From positions 21,683,001-21,747,000 of the forward strand of contig CM065306.1 of assembly GCA_033032175.1 (NCBI GenBank): DNA of 64,000 nt. The letters are read 5' to 3'. This document shows positions 1 to 11,499 of this stretch, in pieces; the first letter of the stretch is position 1, and each line of letters opens with the position of its first letter. This DNA comes from Saturnia japonica. Taxonomy: Eukaryota; Arthropoda; Insecta; Lepidoptera; Saturniidae. The translations under genes and the position numbers were made by a program. Under the pieces are notes generated by a model. The model had not been told where the DNA came from. It saw only the letters and a program-made list of their open reading frames with translations, and searched no databases.

Positions 1-156
1 ACAGAGAAATCCAGAGCAGCCGCACTGGTGAAATAAATATACCTACTAGCTGCATCCTACAGAAGATCGCAGCGAATGATTAGTAGGGTTTCCAGTGCTT
101 CTTGGGGAAGGGGGTTCAACACCCTTAACTATACCTATGGCATTACAAGCTACCAT
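1..156 (+). repeat. dispersed repeat unit, interrupted by a retroelement
   Basis: Positions 1-123 closely match 63730-63850 in the same orientation (ccagagcagcc, cctactagctgca and cttggggaagggggttcaac shared). The unit resumes at 1259 after the insertion at 157-1243. Related stretches with a core near 'ctacggtaaccgcttatcat' occur at 21385-21560 and 28800-29133. This looks like an old LINE 3' part or SINE, but I cannot name the family. Confidence 0.6.
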
Positions 157-1243
157 GGGGCACTATGTCTGGAACCTCCTCGTGGTGTGCCCCGGGCAAC
201 GGCGGCCGCTTCACGGCCGACGGCTAATACCAGACTGACGGCGTTCCTCTCCTGTACCCCTCTGCTCATCAGAGGAGACAGGGGATGGGGCAAGAGTGGA
301 CCTGCTTCGGCTCGTCCACTACGGACGGACTCGTCGTTGACGGCGGAGGAGGAAGAAAACCTTCTTAAAAAATTGAGAGGATACAACCTCTTTAAAAAAT
401 CGCTGACGGCGGTGGAGTAAACCACCTTAAAAAACCTTGGACGGACTGTGGTGGAGTAAACCACCCTTTAAAAAATCACGGACGGACGGTGGAAGACAAC
501 CACCTTAAAAAATTACTGGACGGAGGTGGAGAAAACCACCAGTATAAAAAATCAAGGACGGACAGTGGAAGGAAACCACTTAAAAAAATAACCGGACGGT
601 TGAGGATGAGCACCTCGTTAAAAAATCAAAGACGGACTTGACAAGGACGGACGGGAGCTTAATGACGGCAGAGGAGGAAACCTCTATAAAAAACCAACGA
701 CGGACTGGTGGGGGAGGGGGTACGTTCATTCGCCTCCTTCTCCTGCCGTTACAGGACGGCAGAGGAGAAAACCTCGGTAAAAAATCATGGCCGGGCTAGC
801 GGGGTGGGGGTGCGTTCATTCGCCCCTTACCCCCGCCATATGCCAAACATTATGGCAGAGACAGAGGAGAAAACCTCTATAAAAAACCCAACAACGGGTG
901 GGTGGGGGACAGGTGGTGGTTCATCCGCCTCCTTCTCCTGCCAGGCCGAACCATGGGGAGATGGGTCGGGGGGCCTGTCTTCCCATTGCACTGGTTTGGC
1001 GGACGGGGAGACAGTTCGTCACCGGGCTGTCTCCGTCAGCGGGCGGCCCCTCCGGGCCTTGCCGCCGGGGCGGCGCGGCTGAATGCCAGCGCAGTGCCCG
1101 CGTCGCCCCAGCATGGCGGCGGACGGTGCACCGTGGAGTTTTTTAATGAGTAGGAGTCTCACATAACCACTCGTTCCCCCGGGCGAGTGTGTACCCATGA
1201 CGGGTTTTCCACTCCACGTTAACAAAAAAAAAAAAAAAAAAAA
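157..1243 (+). mobile_element. non-autonomous poly(A) retroelement with hairpin repeats and 15-bp target duplication
   Basis: The 15-mer attacaagctaccat occurs at 142-156 and again at 1244-1258, directly after an A-run of about 20 (1224-1243), so the inserted unit is well bounded. It encodes no credible protein. From about 345 to 880 it holds roughly eleven units, each a short stem such as ggtgg/ccacc or gagg/cctc around an A-rich loop, followed by t/aaaaaat and often cggacgga. The 3' part (1000-1223) is GC-rich and resembles a LINE 3' UTR. It is probably a deletion derivative mobilised by a LINE of another locus. The LINE partner is not identified. Confidence 0.75.
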
Positions 1244-1258
1244 ATTACAAGCTACCAT

Positions 1259-1400
1259 AGACTACGGTAACACTTATCATCAAGTGGGCCTTACGTTTGC
1301 TTGTCAACTTACTTGTATTTTAAAAAAACATTATACATTTAGAGTTAAATACCGTTTGATTAGCTATTTGAGAGATAACGGAGTATAATCCGTTTAACCA
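1259..1400 (+). repeat. continuation of the interrupted repeat unit
   Basis: After the duplicated 15-mer the host repeat resumes (ctacggtaacacttatcatc, then tttagagttaaataccgttt). The same two blocks stand at about 29020-29130, with the same spacing, which confirms that the two halves belong together. Confidence 0.55.
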
Positions 1401-4049
1401 ATAGAGTGGTCCAAAAATATTTCTTATTTGCTTTTCAATTTGGCCAACTCTTATACTAAACACCTGGTAAAGATGTACTACGGGGGAACTCGCCTCAATG
1501 GCCATGGTAAGTGTAAGTACCTACACATAAAACTTATTCATGAAAACTTACAAAATTTTCATAATTATGTGGTCGAGAATTTACGAAAAAAAACCCTGAA
1601 GATTGTGTTTTAGTTAACTTAATCAAAAAAGGGTCTCGCTCAACATCGGTATAGTATTATTAAAAACTTGTAATTGTCAGGAATATTTAATTACCTTCAA
1701 AATCTACAGACACGACTGACGAAAAAGGTCCCGTAGCTCCCGGATTATAAGAGCTCGTGAAGTTTAACACATTGCAATTTGTATCATTCTTTTTACAATC
1801 GCCGTAGAGGTAAGACTCACGCTAACAGTGTAAATCTTCATGTGCTTTTGACAGTACCTACAATTCATACTTTTCCTATCCTCCTTAAATTAACTTCCAA
1901 CTTCCTTCCCCCCCCCCCCCCCCCCTTGCTTGGTTATATTTTATACACCAGGAAATTCCTTAAAATCATTGAAGCCGGATTTCTTTTTTTGTTAAAAATT
2001 GTCTTGTTTTATAGACAAACGTCATTTTTTTTTTTATATTTATTTACTAGACATTGAGTAAATCGCGGTACTATAATGAGTTCTCACACACTCGAAATCT
2101 ATATGACATTTTAACGTAGAACGATTTGCTGAAAAAACTCTTTATAGTCTTAAGACTTATTTGAATGGAGAAAAATAATTTTGCAATAATTACAACGAAT
2201 TAATGGTGTTCACAATTTGTTCTGAACAAATCACCTGCGAGGATTCATTGGACTGTCTCGGGACGAAGATATCGTGCTCGATGAATGGCATAGCTTCTGT
2301 GTGCTATAAAGCTTTTTCTCTTCAGGAGTTATTCACAAGCATTTAAGATAAACAAAAGAAGAAAAACAAATCTTTCAATTTGTTAGTTTCGGTGCACTCA
2401 TATGATGTACACCAGTATTGGGTCGAAGAACCTTTGATAGTAGATGAGTCGAATGATGACTTGCAACTTTGGAAATTATTACAACCATACGAAGCTATTG
2501 GTTCCGAACTCGATGTAACAGCAAGGGGTGTCTTAGAGCATCACTTGTTATACTTGTTGGTTGAGATACTTGCCTTTTGCCTTTTTATCCGATGAGCTTT
2601 CTTATGGTGACAAAATGGCCAATGCTTAAAGAATGCATATTGATGGTGATTTTTTTAGTTGACTCTGCTAACACTAATCACAAGCGATATACATTAGAAG
2701 GCGTTGCATCGCAAAACAACTCTGAAAATGCTCTCAGTTCCAGTAATTAAGGACAGTTCCTTCAAGGACAGGACCTTCAATGCGAGTTGCATAACATTTA
2801 CCTATGTTTAAAGACACTGAGGGATGGTGTAAAACTAGTTGAAGATTACGATAAGATATTCGCTAAGAATGAGGATGAAAAACAATTTTTACTTAATGTC
2901 ATTAAACAGAACAGGAAAATCGGGTCTACTGAAATATCCAAGAAGTGCTAACAAACTTAGGTTTTAGGTTGAGAAATTACGAATATTATTTTAAATATTG
3001 TTTTGTTTATAACAATAGTATATTTAAATTCATAGAAAAATTACTTATGATATATAGTTTATGTTTTATATATATAATAAATACCATAGATGTATTAGTA
3101 TATTAAATATATGGTTAATACTTAATATTCTGATTAGTTACATTACATTTTTTTTTCACAAAAGTCAGACATTTCAAAGACTTAAGATAGGGGGCTGAAA
3201 TTTTGAACACAAAATAGAAATGGTAGGTGTAAGAACTTAAAGGGGTGGCGTGAGTTTTACTTGAGAATTTCTTTTTGCATTGTACAGTCATGGACCAGCC
3301 TAATATCCAATTTCCTTAAACATAATCTTGAATTGCATATTAAATCAATTTTGTTTATTTATTAAAGAAGCGCCAACAGCGCGCACATTATGCTTGAGCC
3401 ATTTTTACAATTCATTCCTACGGCCGTTTTCAATAACATATCTTAGTTTACTATCCCCGAATAGTATATATTTGTAATAAGTACTATCTTTAACTTAAAA
3501 CAGATATCGGCTTCCTTCTTAACTATTCAAGCTATAGGATAAGGATGTATATTATGTAGATACAAAAAACTATCCATTGATAGGTTATTGAAAAAAAGGT
3601 AAGGACAAAAGGTTATATTCGTCTATCTTTATTAACTGAAACAAAGGATGGATACGTTATTGAAAACGGCGGTTAGTCTAATACAGATATGTGAACCTAT
3701 TATAGGCGCTCCACTACATTGATAAAATAAAATAACGCAAATGTAATTTAAAAAATAAAATAAAGTAAATTAAGTACAAGTAAGTTTCTATACAACGTAT
3801 GAAAAACTATTACTAATAAAAAAATATAATTTAAATTAATACTAACATAAATAACAGAAAATTTATGTAATTAACATTGTAACATTAAAATAATTCATTG
3901 AAAGGACCATTAAGTTTTAATATAATTTCCAATATAATTGACCATGATAGTTAATTGAAAATATTATGAACTTGAAATTTAATATAACGAGCGCGTAGTA
4001 TAATAAGTATGTAATTAATTAATTAATTCAAAATTATAAATAAACATAC
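1401..4049 (-). other. intron 1 of gene A, no exon seen
   Basis: AT-rich DNA downstream (minus strand) of exon 1 of gene A. I looked for an exon 2 like those of genes B and C and see none up to the window edge, so it must lie further left. The stretch has a C-run at 1909-1925, T-runs near 2025, and a weak coding-like remnant at 2380-2950. The rest (2950-4049) is AT-rich without recognisable features. Confidence 0.5.
2380..2950 (+). pseudogene. possible degenerate coding remnant, unidentified
   Basis: A 71-codon open stretch (2380-2595) runs on in a shifted frame into a phrase like FSDELSYGDK, which has the texture of real protein, and several disconnected open pieces follow. There is no start context and many stops. 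It may be a transposon-derived fragment, but I do not recognise the family and claim no function. Confidence 0.2.
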
Positions 4050-4166
4050 CAAAGCTATTTCGTCCTTCTTGAGTCGTATTCTATCGTAAATATATTTTCC
4101 GAAATTTAAATGAGCTGGTACATACACATCTTCGTCACTATACACATATAATTCTTTATTGCCCAT
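4050..4166 (-). CDS. gene A, exon 1: luciferase-like / 4CL-like acyl-CoA synthetase (partial)
   Basis: The minus-strand ATG at 4166 opens 39 codons starting MGNKELYVYSDEDVYVPAHL and ends in phase 0 at a GTATGT donor (4049-4044). It differs from exon 1 of gene B at only a few codons (G for A at residue 3, V for L at 14, Y for F at 27, D for E at 35), and the length is identical (117 nt). It is therefore the first exon of a third paralogue whose remaining exons lie left of the window. An orphan exon left by a partial duplication is the alternative, since nothing downstream is visible. The open frame and conserved promoter favour a real gene. Confidence 0.75.
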
Positions 4167-4270
4167 TGTGTCTCTTTATTATTCAGATAAAAAATAAATA
4201 TTTCTAAAGATATGTATGTTAGGATGTATCGCTCCCGAAGTAATGAACTATAATGTGACACGACTATACA

Positions 4271-4278
4271 CTTTTATA
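4271..4278 (-). promoter_or_regulatory. TATA-like box of gene A
   Basis: TATAAAAG on the minus strand, about 105 nt upstream of the gene A ATG. Gene B has the same octamer about 101 nt upstream of its ATG, and the sequence between box and ATG is also alignable (tatgtatgttaggatgtat shared). Conservation between paralogues supports a core promoter; the start of transcription is not determined. Confidence 0.5.
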
Positions 4279-4299
4279 TGATGCAAATTAAAAATAATG

Positions 4300-5290
4300 T
4301 CATCCCCACATGGGCTCCAAACAATGAATGGAATAACGCGTGATATAAAGGCACTGAAGTGTGTATAGGATAAAAGGGGGTAATGGGAGTCAATTAAGCA
4401 AGAATCAATAAACATCTGGAATTATTTATTTCAGATTTATTAAAACACATATTTTTATTAATACTAATAATTTATCAATCTGAATACACTGATTAAAAAA
4501 ACAACTTTGACCACCATTGCACTGATGTGCGGGTAATGGTAGTCATCATATTAGACAATGAGAGTCAACACATCTACAACACTTGAATCCATTCGAAGCG
4601 TCGGGCGTGTGACCACAATGCACACGAAGTGCACCAGCGCGGCGTGGTACCATAACTCATCGCCTATTAGGGACCTAATGTCAACATCTTTTGCAATCAA
4701 AATTTACATCGTCATTACATACACATACAATGGCGGCGCTAGGTGTCGTGTCGACGACGTAGGCGACCGCAGACGGCCTCGCGCCTGTGGGGGCCTCGCA
4801 AAAAAGCATCTAAACTTAACAATATCATTTAATAGGAGACGGGTATTTCTGGGCCCAGAATGTAATTACTTACTTGAAAATTTATGGTTTATAAAATCGA
4901 ATATATTTTTGTTTTTAAAATCGTACAATATCATTAAAATTCACAATCAACAAGATAAGTAAACTAATAACTTTAAAAGATAATAAACATAACACTTTAA
5001 TAATATTATTCCTACTTCATAAATAGTTTGTTTAATTGAAGTTTATTACGTGACTTCGCTTTTACGAAATACCCTAAACCTCTGCTTTTACATTACAAAA
5101 AATCCGCTTAATTTTCAGTGACTGGTTGATAATTATTAGTTACTATTAATTGACACCGTTTTCTTATTATTACATCTCTTTTTTTACCCAGGCCCATGTC
5201 TGTATGAAAGAGTATCCGTCTCCGTTAGTTATCTATACTAATTAATCTATATTAAATAATAAATATAATATATATTCTAAATTTACCAAT
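4300..5290. other. A-B intergenic sequence, no gene seen
   Basis: A 134-codon open frame at 4558-4962 has no familiar motif and mixed, low-complexity composition in its second half, so it is not accepted as a gene. The rest is AT-rich. Confidence 0.4.
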
Positions 5291-5299
5291 AAACATACA

Positions 5300-6203
5300 T
5301 ACATATGAACTAATCACGAATCTGGCACCAATTTTTTTTTGCCGAGCTGTCGTGTCTGTGTGATTTAACTCAAAACGGCGTGATAGTTTCTCATTAAATT
5401 TTGTTAACGGGAAGCTTATGCTATTGGTCAATTAATACGCTATAAGAAATTTCAATATTAATTTTAGAAATAGTAAAAAAAATATTTTCGTTTATTATTC
5501 TTAACAGATTTCGATATTTTTTCTACAAGGGAAGTATAAGTCATTTCATATAAAATGTCAGTAATAGTTTTTAAAATGTCAAAAAATAAAAAAATCCATA
5601 TCATAGTTTTTATTATTCTTTTTACCCATTTTCATGAAATTTTGTACACAGGAAGTAATTCCATGATTGATAGGCTATAAGGCTTTTAGAAATAGTTAAA
5701 AAATTAATAAAATTAACTGATTTTATGGAAATACATGTAATTCCTAAATTGATGATAGACTATATGAATTGTAAACCATATGAGTAAAAACAAAATGACG
5801 TGATGTAAATAGTTAATACGTAATAAGTAATAAGAAACGCGCGCGGAACCACGGGCACTTCGCTAGTCTATGTTAATAAATCTGTAGTTGTCTGTACAGT
5901 TACAGGTACAGTTCATTATTTTTCTAAATTTCCCGATTGACATACTAAATATGAGTGATAGTCATCACGAACATGTATTTTTGTTTTGTCTGCCTGTCTT
6001 TTTCTTTGTCCGGATTTAACTCAAAGACGGCTTGACCGATTCTCATGAAATTTTGTACACGGGATACTTATATCATGGGTCAATCGACAGTACTTTTTGA
6101 AATAGTAAAAAAATGTATAGAATAAATATGATTTTTGTTCATTCTTGACCGATTTTAATGAAATTTTTTACACGGGAAGATTTAGTTATTCCATGAATGA
6201 TGA
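5300..6203 (+). repeat. dispersed repeat with internal near-repeats
   Basis: Several blocks share the phrases 'ggatttaactcaaa', 'catgaaattttgtacac' and 'gggaagctta/ggatacttat' (near 5360-5420, 5625-5700, 5990-6080, 6140-6200). The same phrases occur at 40580-40840. This is a common type of degenerate element in moth genomes; the hAT element at 6212 sits inside it and the repeat resumes after 7344. Confidence 0.5.
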
Positions 6204-6211
6204 ACTATGAC

Positions 6212-7336
6212 CAGAGATGTGACTTATTTAAGATACAAGTATCTGAAATACAGATACAAGATACAAAATACGTATTTACATCTTGTATTTAAAATACTTT
6301 TTTTAAATTCATTTTGTATCTTGTACTAAATACCTTTTGTTTGGTACCTTAGTATTTTGTAAATACTTTATTTACTCAAATACTTTTAGTAGTAGTTATC
6401 TATGTATATGTGGACTGGTCAAAGCCAATAGCAGAAGCTATTCAAAGCCTGCAAGAGGGAAAAGTCACTTACTATGGTTGTCTGTTACCTAAGCTAATAA
6501 GGATTTAACATATCATCAAATATCTTAGGATGGAAAAACTAAAATACTGCAGCTCTCTACTAGATGTAATTGAAGAAAAACTAAATAGGCGTTTTAAAAA
6601 GTTATTGCAGTTAGAACCTGTGCAGCAAATGTCTAGAATATGTAGAAGAACTTATCCTGACTGAAACACGAAATATTAATCGATTTGAAATACAAAAATC
6701 GGATGCTTTAGATATTATAGATTTAGATAATAGCTTTAGAATATTGAAGGTGATATAACAAAAAAGTCAAAAGAAAAATCTTATTATATGTTTTTAGTGG
6801 ATACCGATTCCTCTATTACAAGTGGCGAAAACACAGGGTTTACTGGCAGCACCGCTGACTAAGAAACACTGCAATACCTGAATAAATACAGATACCAACT
6901 TAAAAGAGCTCAAATGCTTATCCTACAATAAAGAAAAAAAAAATCAAATATAACACCTGTTTACCAAGTTCTGCCCCTGTGGAACGACTGTTCTCTTTTG
7001 GGAGTATGATTACCAGGAATCATCGAAAAAAAATGAATGATAAAATGTTCGAAGAACTGGTTTTACTAAAGTCGCAATTAGAATCTTAAAAATATAATAT
7101 TTGTCACATTTCAACGAGATCTATTCGTAAATAATTCACGTAAATTCAATAAAATGTAGTTTTCTTGAAAAAGTATTTTATCTTTAAAAAGTATTTCAAA
7201 GATACGTATTTTGTGTCTAGTATTTCAGATACTATTTTATAAAGTATTTTGTATCTGGTATCTGAAATACTTAATTTAAAAGTATCTTGCATTTTGTATT
7301 CCAGATACTTTGTATAGGGTATCTTGTACATCTCTG
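6212..7336 (+). mobile_element. hAT-type DNA transposon, 1125 bp, perfect 8-bp TSD
   Basis: The ends are CAGAGATGT (6212) and ACATCTCTG (ending 7336), inverted to each other, and the octamer actatgac stands directly outside both ends (6204-6211 and 7337-7344). Eight-base target duplication and a CAG-type terminus are hAT hallmarks. Both subterminal regions are packed with variants of 'gtatctgaaatac' in both orientations (6230-6300 and 7170-7325), typical of transposase binding arrays. The interior is a broken transposase. The flanks read as an uninterrupted older repeat once the element is removed. Confidence 0.9.
6415..7089 (+). pseudogene. hAT transposase remnant
   Basis: Two readable parts remain. 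At 6417-6660 the frame gives phrases like WSKPIAEAIQSLQEGK and YYGCLLPKL, the pattern found in the middle of hAT transposases. At 6960-7089 a frame reads PSSAPVERLFSFGSMITRN and ends with MFEELVLLKSQ, the C-terminal dimerisation domain, stopping at a TAA at 7087-7089. The stretch between has stops and lacks most of the catalytic region, so the element can only have moved with transposase from elsewhere. Confidence 0.85.
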
Positions 7337-7344
7337 ACTATGAC

Positions 7345-7600
7345 AATGTTCAATAAAAATTTTAGGAAAAGTGAAATAAGAACTTCCTAAAATTTAAAAT
7401 TTCATTAATACTTAATCGGTTTTGTTCAAATTTTGAGTACTTACATATTAACTTCACCGCAGCAAAGTTCCCGTTTGGCACCTAACTCACCGTTTCTGCG
7501 ATGACGTTAATAGGTACGTATGTACCAAATTTTGTATACGGGGAATATATTAATTAATTCCATTATTGATATGCTATAATAGTTGTCAAAACCATTTTAA
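7345..7600 (+). repeat. continuation of the repeat split by the hAT element
   Basis: It resumes after the octamer with the same style of sequence (ttttgtatacggggaatata, ttccattattgatatgctat) seen at 5400-5700. AT-rich DNA without a recognisable gene follows to 8100. Confidence 0.4.
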
Positions 7601-8104
7601 AAATGAAAAAATGATTATTATTATCATTCGCTTAGTAATTAGCATCGGTCTCATTCTATTTATCGTTATCATTCTGACTGGGAAATGAAAGAGGCCTCGC
7701 AATGCGGATGTCATCGGCACGTCTTTAATTGGTTTAGCGCCGACACTCTGTATACATATTACAATCTTGTGTATCTGGTTCCGAGGTTAAAGTGTTATCT
7801 TGAAGAACACGTTTTTGGCCTTGCCTACATATTCTATAGGTACTCAGATACTATGTTGCTGGTATCTTTTTATATATAGTGGAGGTCAACTGACTCTTAT
7901 TACCCTAAAATTAATAATAAACAAAAAAGATTAAAATAAATAATCGTTATGTTTCATTAGAAATATCTCTTAACAAAATTGTTTAGTCATTTATATAAAT
8001 AAAAAAGTTTTATATTTTTTTATATTGAAACAAATATTTCTCCTCATAAGTTATACATAAAAAAAATTACAATAAAATCGCGGCAAACAACAATACACTC
8101 TTTT

Positions 8105-8145
8105 CGTCCCAACGCCGCCGCGCCGCGCCGCGCCGCGCTACAACG
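8105..8145. repeat. GC-rich simple repeat
   Basis: Short array of ccgcg/gccgc units in an otherwise AT-rich region; a shorter version stands at 30991-31005. Confidence 0.6.
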
Positions 8146-8240
8146 TCACGTGCCAATTAAACCAATGATCAGGAGGGAGCAGGATGTGTAGTATGGCCGA
8201 TTATTTTACTCTTTAATCACTCGCCTACGAGACGTCTTTT

Positions 8241-9099
8241 CAGTGTGACCGTTTCTAAATTATGTAATATACTAACAAAATGTCTGGCCAGTACTAAAAT
8301 ATACTAAATGAAAAATATAATTCGACTACAAATCAACTAACATGTTAGGGTCATTCATTATTTTAAGTTATTTTTCGAGACAAAGTTTAGTATACTATAT
8401 GCTATACTATAAGACTTGTTTCGTCACTTCAGAAATCCAGGTGTTGTGCCAGAGTTATACCTACTTTGTGGTGTTATAAAATAAAAATAAAAAGCGTTGT
8501 AATGTTGAAACTGTTTATTCTAAATCGATGTTATAATCATTATTACTAATTTTATTACAATATTATTCATATTTGGTGAGGTGACAAAAGAAGTACAACC
8601 TTGCTTAACGTGTTATACGTTGAATCCTTTTTCGTATCAACAATATTGCTCAACATGGCCTGAAACTGCTGTTTGCCAAAACCTGCTTTACATTACTATC
8701 TGTATTCCTACCACCATCGTCACCCACACAAAAGGTTTTGTACTTCTTGATCGCACTTCATTTGACGTCTGACGATATTCTTCTTCGATGGCTTATTTGG
8801 TAGTGTAATCTATGTTCGGAAAATTATCTTTAATATTTATCAGTGATGAAAAGTTTTTTTTATCTATTTGTGGGTAAATAAATTTTAATTCTTAAAATAG
8901 TGGCGCTTTAAAAGGTAGTTTATACTGTTGCCGGATAGTAATCCTTAAAAAGACTAATGTACAATGTGTAATGTGTTAAGTGTTAAATTGTACCAAAAAA
9001 TACGATATCTGGGTTTTATACTAAAATTAAACTGTATAAATTTCACAAACTACTAATTATACCAATTTAGTACTGAAAGTACTAAAAACGGTCACACTG
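8241..9099. mobile_element. candidate TIR element, 859 bp
   Basis: Starts cagtgtgaccgttt and ends with its inverse aaacggtcacactg. The outer octamers cgtctttt and cgttagtt agree at only 5 of 8 positions, so a target duplication is uncertain. No transposase is seen. The interior repeats tactaa-type words near both ends. A second element with similar termini lies at 33350-33814. Confidence 0.5.
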
Positions 9100-9884
9100 C
9101 GTTAGTTTTCTTATTATTGTTGTACTGACTACCAGACTACCATTACCCTACTCTCCCCTACGTACAGCACTAGAAGCTACAGAGTAAGACAAAAACATAC
9201 TTTTAATAACACGTTACCACTTCCAGTAGGACTAGGTAGTCAGTTTGCTGATAGCAATGGAATTGAACCGATGATAATAAAAAAAAAATAATAATAAAAT
9301 ATTTTTATAAACAAGCTTTGCTTTCAATATTTCAGTTGAAGTAGGTACTAATAGGACAATAATAATTTTATGCAAGGAGCGAAGGGTTGTACTGAATGTT
9401 ATTTATGGGAATATAATAAAATAGACCGATCGAAATCCTTTAAGATAACCACCAAGTAACTTTAAAAGCTTGTAACACGCAAGATACTTGTTTAGTTTAA
9501 ATTCCCCTTTCGTACTTTTTTTAATTGCGCTACAACTCTACAAGCTTTTCAAATTGAATGATGTTTATTAAATCAGATATTATAAAGTAGCAGCTCGCTT
9601 CTCTTTCACTATCTTCAGGTTACAACGAATGGTAGCTAGTTTCTCTTTCTTTATTAGCATCTTACTCATTTTCGCGTTATCTTTTGTAACCATTGTGAAC
9701 CATTTTTAGCTGAATACAATTAAAGTGTTCCAAACACGAAAACCAATGTACACAGCTGTTATACATCTCTCCTAAAAACGAACTTTTATGGTTATTTAAA
9801 AGTGCCCTCTTTGTTGGAAGACTATTTTCCATGATAAAACATTAAATTCATGTATATTTCAGTTTTGGAACGAAGTTTCTTATG

Positions 9885-10070
9885 GGACGTTGCGAAGGGG
9901 TACCCAAGCCAGCAAAAAACGTCCGTAACGTAAGATTATAACAGTGTAAGATATTTAGAGTAAGTAATATAGTTTCAGTAATCCTAAAAATGTGCTCATA
10001 GCCTAGCGGTCGTAAGCGTCACTACCATGGTCGAAGACCTAGGTCTAAATTCTCGCCCCGAACGTTTTTT
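9885..10070 (+). repeat. tRNA-derived SINE copy
   Basis: At about 10000-10065 an A-box-like tagcctagcggtcg is followed, some 40 nt later, by a degraded B-box (ctaggtctaaattc). The copy at 31785-31930 has the same layout with an intact B-box (ggttcgagtcc). It could be mistaken for a tRNA gene, but the acceptor stem does not pair. The stretch from 9100 to 9885 shows nothing recognisable. Confidence 0.6.
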
Positions 10071-10792
10071 TTTAATCTTTACTTCGGACTTCATTTAGTA
10101 CTGAGGTAATTTAATTCGAAAATTTATAACATAGAAGTCTTAGTATTAATAAAAAAAAAAAAATTTTTATTTGCTGAACATAGAATAACTTTTTTGTTTT
10201 TAAACCAATTTGCATTATTCTTTTTTTTGTTGGATAGCGGATATCTCAAGGGCGGTGCCATTTTAATCTCATTGGCATTGAATCTTCAACTTCGAAGATA
10301 CACAAGGAAACTCTTCAAAACCATAGAGTTTATATATAGTCTATGTATCGTGGCTAAACAGTGTGTAATGTATAGTCTACGTGATGACTGTTATTATTAT
10401 TCATGCAAATAGCTGTTTCTTTGTATATTATTATTATATATTTTTATAAATCATTGTAAATAAAGGTGTTAAGATATTTTTGTAAAGTAGTTTTTTTTAT
10501 ATCATAGAACATGAAATTCATATTTTGTAATAAGGAACTTCGTTCCTATCTGGTGTCCCACGACACCACACTTTTTTTATTATTTTATTATCTTAACCAT
10601 GAAATAATCCACATAATAAATTAAATTTCACTTACTAATAAATACTTCATGATTTTCTATGAAAATCCATAAAATAATTTTTCACTATATTTAGTTTGTG
10701 TAAAACAAATATGGTTTCACACTTGGAACTTGGCGGCACCGCATTGCATAACCTAAATCATCCTGCATCACTTTCGTATATTTTATATGAAT

Positions 10793-10926
10793 CATCGCAC
10801 ACTACAGGCGGGCTGCGGCAGGCCGCCGGCCGCATCGCAACGCATTGGCGGATCGCGATCGCTCACCAGGCGTATTTTTGCGGCTGCTGTTATGCGTTGC
10901 GTTGCGGTCCGCCTAAGTGTGCGATG
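10793..10926. mobile_element. small GC-rich foldback element (MITE-like), 134 bp
   Basis: Twenty-base arms, catcgcacactacaggcggg at 10793-10812 and its near-inverse at 10907-10926, enclose a GC-rich core with further small palindromes (gcaacgca/tgcgttgc, gatcgcgatcgc). It has no coding potential. The composition contrasts sharply with the AT-rich surroundings. Confidence 0.65.
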
Positions 10927-11084
10927 GTAGGTGCAATGAGCAGACGAAGTTCGGAATACTTTTCATAATATGTAATTCTAAAAAATTGAAAGAGTATAAA
11001 ATTCAACAAACTCAATATTTTTGCAATTTTCTTACACTATAATATACAATATTTGCCTTATTTTCTTTATTTTAAAGCAATGAT

Positions 11085-11212
11085 GGCTCAGTGGTAGTTT
11101 GTATACCGACGAAACATTATTTGAGTGATGGACACGAGTTCAAATCTCTTCAATAAGCCTGAGTTTTGGGTGCAGGAAAATATCGTGATGAAACCATAGC
11201 ATAGTGGTAGGG
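11085..11212 (+). repeat. lepidopteran-type tRNA-derived SINE
   Basis: The A-box region atggctcagtgg, B-box region gagttcaaatc and downstream ggtgcaggaaaatatcgtga match the layout of widespread moth SINEs, as far as I recall that family. It is a degraded copy, not a functional tRNA gene. Confidence 0.65.
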
Positions 11213-11257
11213 CATTTTCTAAAGTCCGCCTTTAAGTTGAAAATATATCGCCAACTA

Positions 11258-11464
11258 TTAGGTTTTGAATATGACGTCCTTCAAATGATGGGCTCCATCG
11301 TCAATGCAAATTTGAGCCCTCTTTAAAGCATTTTCCTTCATGCTTCCCAAAACTTTCGGTGTTATGTTCTGAATTTCATGACGAATATTGGTTTTTAGGG
11401 TTGCTAAAATTCGTGGCTTATTCACGTAAACCAGCGACATTAAATAGCCCCATAGAAAAATGTC
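11258..11464 (-). pseudogene. mariner/IS630-like transposase C-terminal fragment
   Basis: The minus frame reads DIFLWGYLMSLVYVNKP and then an Arg/Lys-rich tail, the usual C-terminal third of this transposase type, ending at a stop at 11258. It faces a second fragment of the same kind on the plus strand (11500-11826), so the two shared phrases lie head to head. Confidence 0.7.
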
Positions 11465-11499
11465 CATCCACACCCACTTAAAGTTACAGTGTGGTGTGG

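Noticed and set aside
708..1153. Overlapping open frames in three phases
   Set aside because: GC-rich, repeat-rich non-coding retroelement; no frame has family motifs.
4558..4962. 134-codon open frame between genes A and B
   Set aside because: No known motif, low-complexity second half, no splice or paralogue support.
7146..7331. 61-codon minus-strand open frame
   Set aside because: Made of the hAT subterminal repeats.
10696..10968. 90-codon open frame
   Set aside because: It runs through the GC-rich foldback element at 10793-10926; the coding look comes from the palindrome.
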